The position numbers were made by a program, and so were the translations under genes. 57,741 nt of DNA from Treponema sp. (GTDB taxonomy: Bacteria; Spirochaetota; Spirochaetia; Treponematales; Breznakiellaceae), in the NCBI GenBank assembly GCA_009781635.1, contig WQXU01000018.1, forward strand, positions 1-57,741. Reading direction: 5' to 3'. Below are positions 56,156-57,741 of the stretch, one piece after another; position 1 is the first letter of the stretch; each line of letters opens with the position of its first letter. The notes below the pieces were generated by a model. That model searched no databases. It saw nothing but the letters and a program-made list of their open reading frames with translations, and was not told where the DNA came from.

Positions 56156-57097
56156 TTAAAGGGGTGCCTTTCTTGCCATTTGATTTAATGTGTTTAACAA
56201 TTCCTTGTTTGTCTCTTTGTCTAAACCCATAATTCTTGTATGAACGCCGGATTTTCCTGTTGCCTCATACAAACCTCTTGCTAATACATATTTGTTTCGA
56301 CCAGTAGATTCGACTATTCCAATATCAATTAATTTCTTGATATTCGTTTTTATATTTTTTAACTCCAAAATTTGCTTTGGTATCTTTTGATCATAAAAAA
56401 GTGAATTGATTAAAAGAAAATCTTCGGTTATAAAATTTTCAAGCTGTTCTTCGCCGATTTTATTTAGTATCAATAACAGTTTTTTATTTAGGATTATTCC
56501 GTTAAATGTTACTTTAACAAAAAAATTATCTATGCCCTTAAAATCGGGTAATGATTTTGCTTCTTTGACACATGATTCATATATTAAATTCATACCCTGT
56601 CCGGCTCGCTCTACTAAACCGCTAAGAGCTAATATTTCTGCTATCAGACGATTTCTGGGAGATTGAATTTCCAGAATATTATTTACTGTAACTCCGGGCG
56701 GTAATCCCCCAGGGCTTTCAACAACAAGTCTGTCTCGATACTGGCGAACAAAAACACTTCCGCTCATTCGATAATTTCTATGGCTTACGGCATTTAATAA
56801 TGCATCTCGAACTACATTTTCATTAAATGTCGGGACATCAAGGACAAATAAACCGTCCTGATAATGCTGTTTGTCATTTCTAAGATTAACTAAATCCCAT
56901 ATTTTATCATAACAGGCAAAAAAACCTATGCGGAACTCATCTCTTTGCTGTGCCGCACCTGCGTTGTTTGTAGATCTATATTCAAATATAATTTCTGACT
57001 GAGGTAAAAAGCGTCTTAATGCGGTACTTGTTCCAAACATTATTAATGCCGCATAAGTTAATTCATTGTTTATCATTGCACCGCAATCTGTCATCAC
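56156..57097 (-). pseudogene. ATP-binding AlbA_2-type regulator, central part (broken gene)
   Basis: This 313-codon frame holds the GHKL-like ATP-binding half (HATPase_c_4) of a family in which an N-terminal AlbA_2 domain precedes it. Seen here: VRDALLNAVSHRNYRMSG, VFVRQYRDRLVVESPGGLP, SPRNRLIAEILALSGLVERA and GQGMNLIY. Downstream the homology continues in another frame: KHIKSNGKKGTPLKELQQVL to the TAA at 56028-56030 (ending AAKWYIS), so a one-base shift lies near 56185. Upstream an in-frame TAG (57148-57146) cuts it from the AlbA_2 part. COG2865-type proteins are putative transcriptional regulators or accessory defence-like genes; here the gene is dead or split. Confidence 0.8.
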
Positions 57098-57145
57098 TTG
57101 TTCAATAGAAAGATTTTTTATACGTTTATTTCCTGATTTTGCTGC

Positions 57146-57583
57146 CTATTTATTACGAAAAACATCTATTGCATTTTTATCTAAATCATTTATTGTTGCG
57201 TCAGAACAAATATCACTTGAAAAATCATGATCTGATTCATAAAATATTCTTTGCATTTCTTCAGAGGGCATTTGAATTAAACTGTCGCCTTTACGCCACC
57301 AAGCTATTCCATCAACTTGTACTGGTAATCCTATGGGTCTACTTGCTATTTCAAAAACCAGTACTCGTTTTTTATCTTGTTCGTAGATTTGAAAATCTAT
57401 GCGAACTCGAAGTTTTTCTATTAGTCCTTGTCTGGTTCTCTCTGGTTGATCAAAAACAGCGCTTCCTACAACTTTACGGGGTCGCTTGTCTGAAATACCT
57501 AAAATAAACTTTCCACCGTCGCAATTTGCAAGAGCACAGCAATATTTTAATGCTTCTATAAATTCATATTTATTTTTTGCTTT
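57146..57583 (-). pseudogene. AlbA_2 domain, 5' part of the broken gene
   Basis: The frame encodes EFIEALKYCCALANCDGGKF, then FILGISDKRPRKVVGS and DGIAWWRKGDSLIQMPSEEM, typical AlbA_2 sequence. It stops at the TAG 57148-57146, where relatives have a tryptophan (FRNK-stop-AAKSGNKRI against FRxxWAxKSGN); TGG to TAG is one change. At the 5' side an in-frame TGA (57586-57584) precedes the domain and no start codon is present, so the N-terminus is also lost. Three lesions in one gene indicate old decay. Confidence 0.75.
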
Positions 57584-57622
57584 TCATGTTTATTATTGTA
57601 ATATAGTTTAACTAATCTATGG

Positions 57623-57659
57623 GGCTGTCCGAGAAGTAATTCTTGGGCAGCCTTTTTTT
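57623..57659 (+). terminator. Orphan Rho-independent terminator
   Basis: GGCTGTCCGAGAA, loop GTAA, TTCTTGGGCAGCC, then seven T residues. The stem is 13 bp with two G-U pairs. No plus-strand gene ends here. The arms are those of the terminators at 29073 and 37802. Confidence 0.8.
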
Positions 57660-57677
57660 ATGATCAAAATAACCTTA

Positions 57678-57730
57678 AATTCCACACATGCGGAATTCTG
57701 AGGTATACAATTCTACACGTATGGAATTCT
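57678..57730. repeat. 31-bp-period direct repeats at the window end
   Basis: AATTCCACACATGCGGAATT plus CT (57678-57699) recurs as AATTCTACACGTATGGAATT plus CT (57709-57730), 31 bp apart. Each unit is itself a dyad (AATTCC...GGAATT). More units may lie beyond the window edge. Confidence 0.65.
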
Positions 57731-57741
57731 AACCAATATTA

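Noticed and set aside
55425-57148. Amber (TAG) recoding, for example pyrrolysine insertion
   Set aside because: TAG is the normal stop of several intact genes here (fourth hybrid kinase, LplB-like permease, MFS transporter), and the AlbA_2 gene carries other lesions as well. Simple nonsense mutations explain both sites.
57139-57507. 122-codon plus-strand frame
   Set aside because: It is antisense to the AlbA_2 domain, whose minus-strand codons show clear homology.

Overview
The window reads as a piece of chromosome from a Treponema-like spirochaete, probably from a plant-fibre-digesting gut community. This is an inference from gene content: many lipoproteins with spirochaete-style lipoboxes, a LipO/LplB/YtcP-type sugar ABC transporter, large hybrid histidine kinases, a xylanase, a beta-glucosidase and a cellobiose phosphorylase beside acetate kinase. 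There is no rRNA or tRNA gene that I can recognise, and no complete transposase or phage gene.

Layout. 1-1800: a 165-bp element with perfect 18-bp inverted ends, a C-rich tract, and an AAA_14/DUF4143 ATPase preceded by a 32-bp-period direct-repeat array. 1850-6750: 6-phosphofructokinase, a GH10 xylanase lipoprotein, a small cysteine protein and FtsK/SpoIIIE. 6790-20570: four large hybrid sensor kinases in one tight operon (two 4-bp overlaps). 20600-22300: Na/Pi symporter. 22360-28290: a translationally coupled operon of MoxR ATPase, DUF58 protein, transglutaminase and PQQ-type beta-propeller lipoprotein. 28440-35560: a small lipoprotein, a sugar ABC transporter (binding protein and two permeases), a divergent GH1 beta-glucosidase and an MFS transporter. 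35600-37010: a decayed toxin-antitoxin pair running into a frameshifted DUF1016 nuclease. 37100-42420: LUD protein, small heat shock protein with a sigma-54-type promoter, cellobiose phosphorylase and a second AAA_14/DUF4143 ATPase with a 33-bp-period repeat array. 42550-46660: DUF3597, LysM/M23 peptidase, BFN nuclease, polyprenyl synthetase and RlmE. 46730-54480: a six-repeat lipoprotein, a chemotaxis receptor, acetate kinase, a PfkB kinase and a DJ-1/PfpI protein. 54480-57741: a second DUF1016 nuclease gene and an AlbA_2/ATP-binding gene, both broken, then an orphan terminator and a third repeat array with 31-bp period.

How it fits together. The sugar genes form a plausible path: the surface xylanase releases oligosaccharides, the ABC and MFS transporters import them, GH1 and cellobiose phosphorylase split them in the cytoplasm, phosphofructokinase feeds glycolysis and acetate kinase yields ATP. 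The housekeeping genes are interrupted by small accessory islets (AAA_14 ATPases, DUF1016 nucleases, TA and AlbA_2 remnants). Several of these islets are pseudogenes, and three are marked by direct-repeat arrays of different sequence but nearly the same period (31, 32 and 33 bp, about three helical turns).
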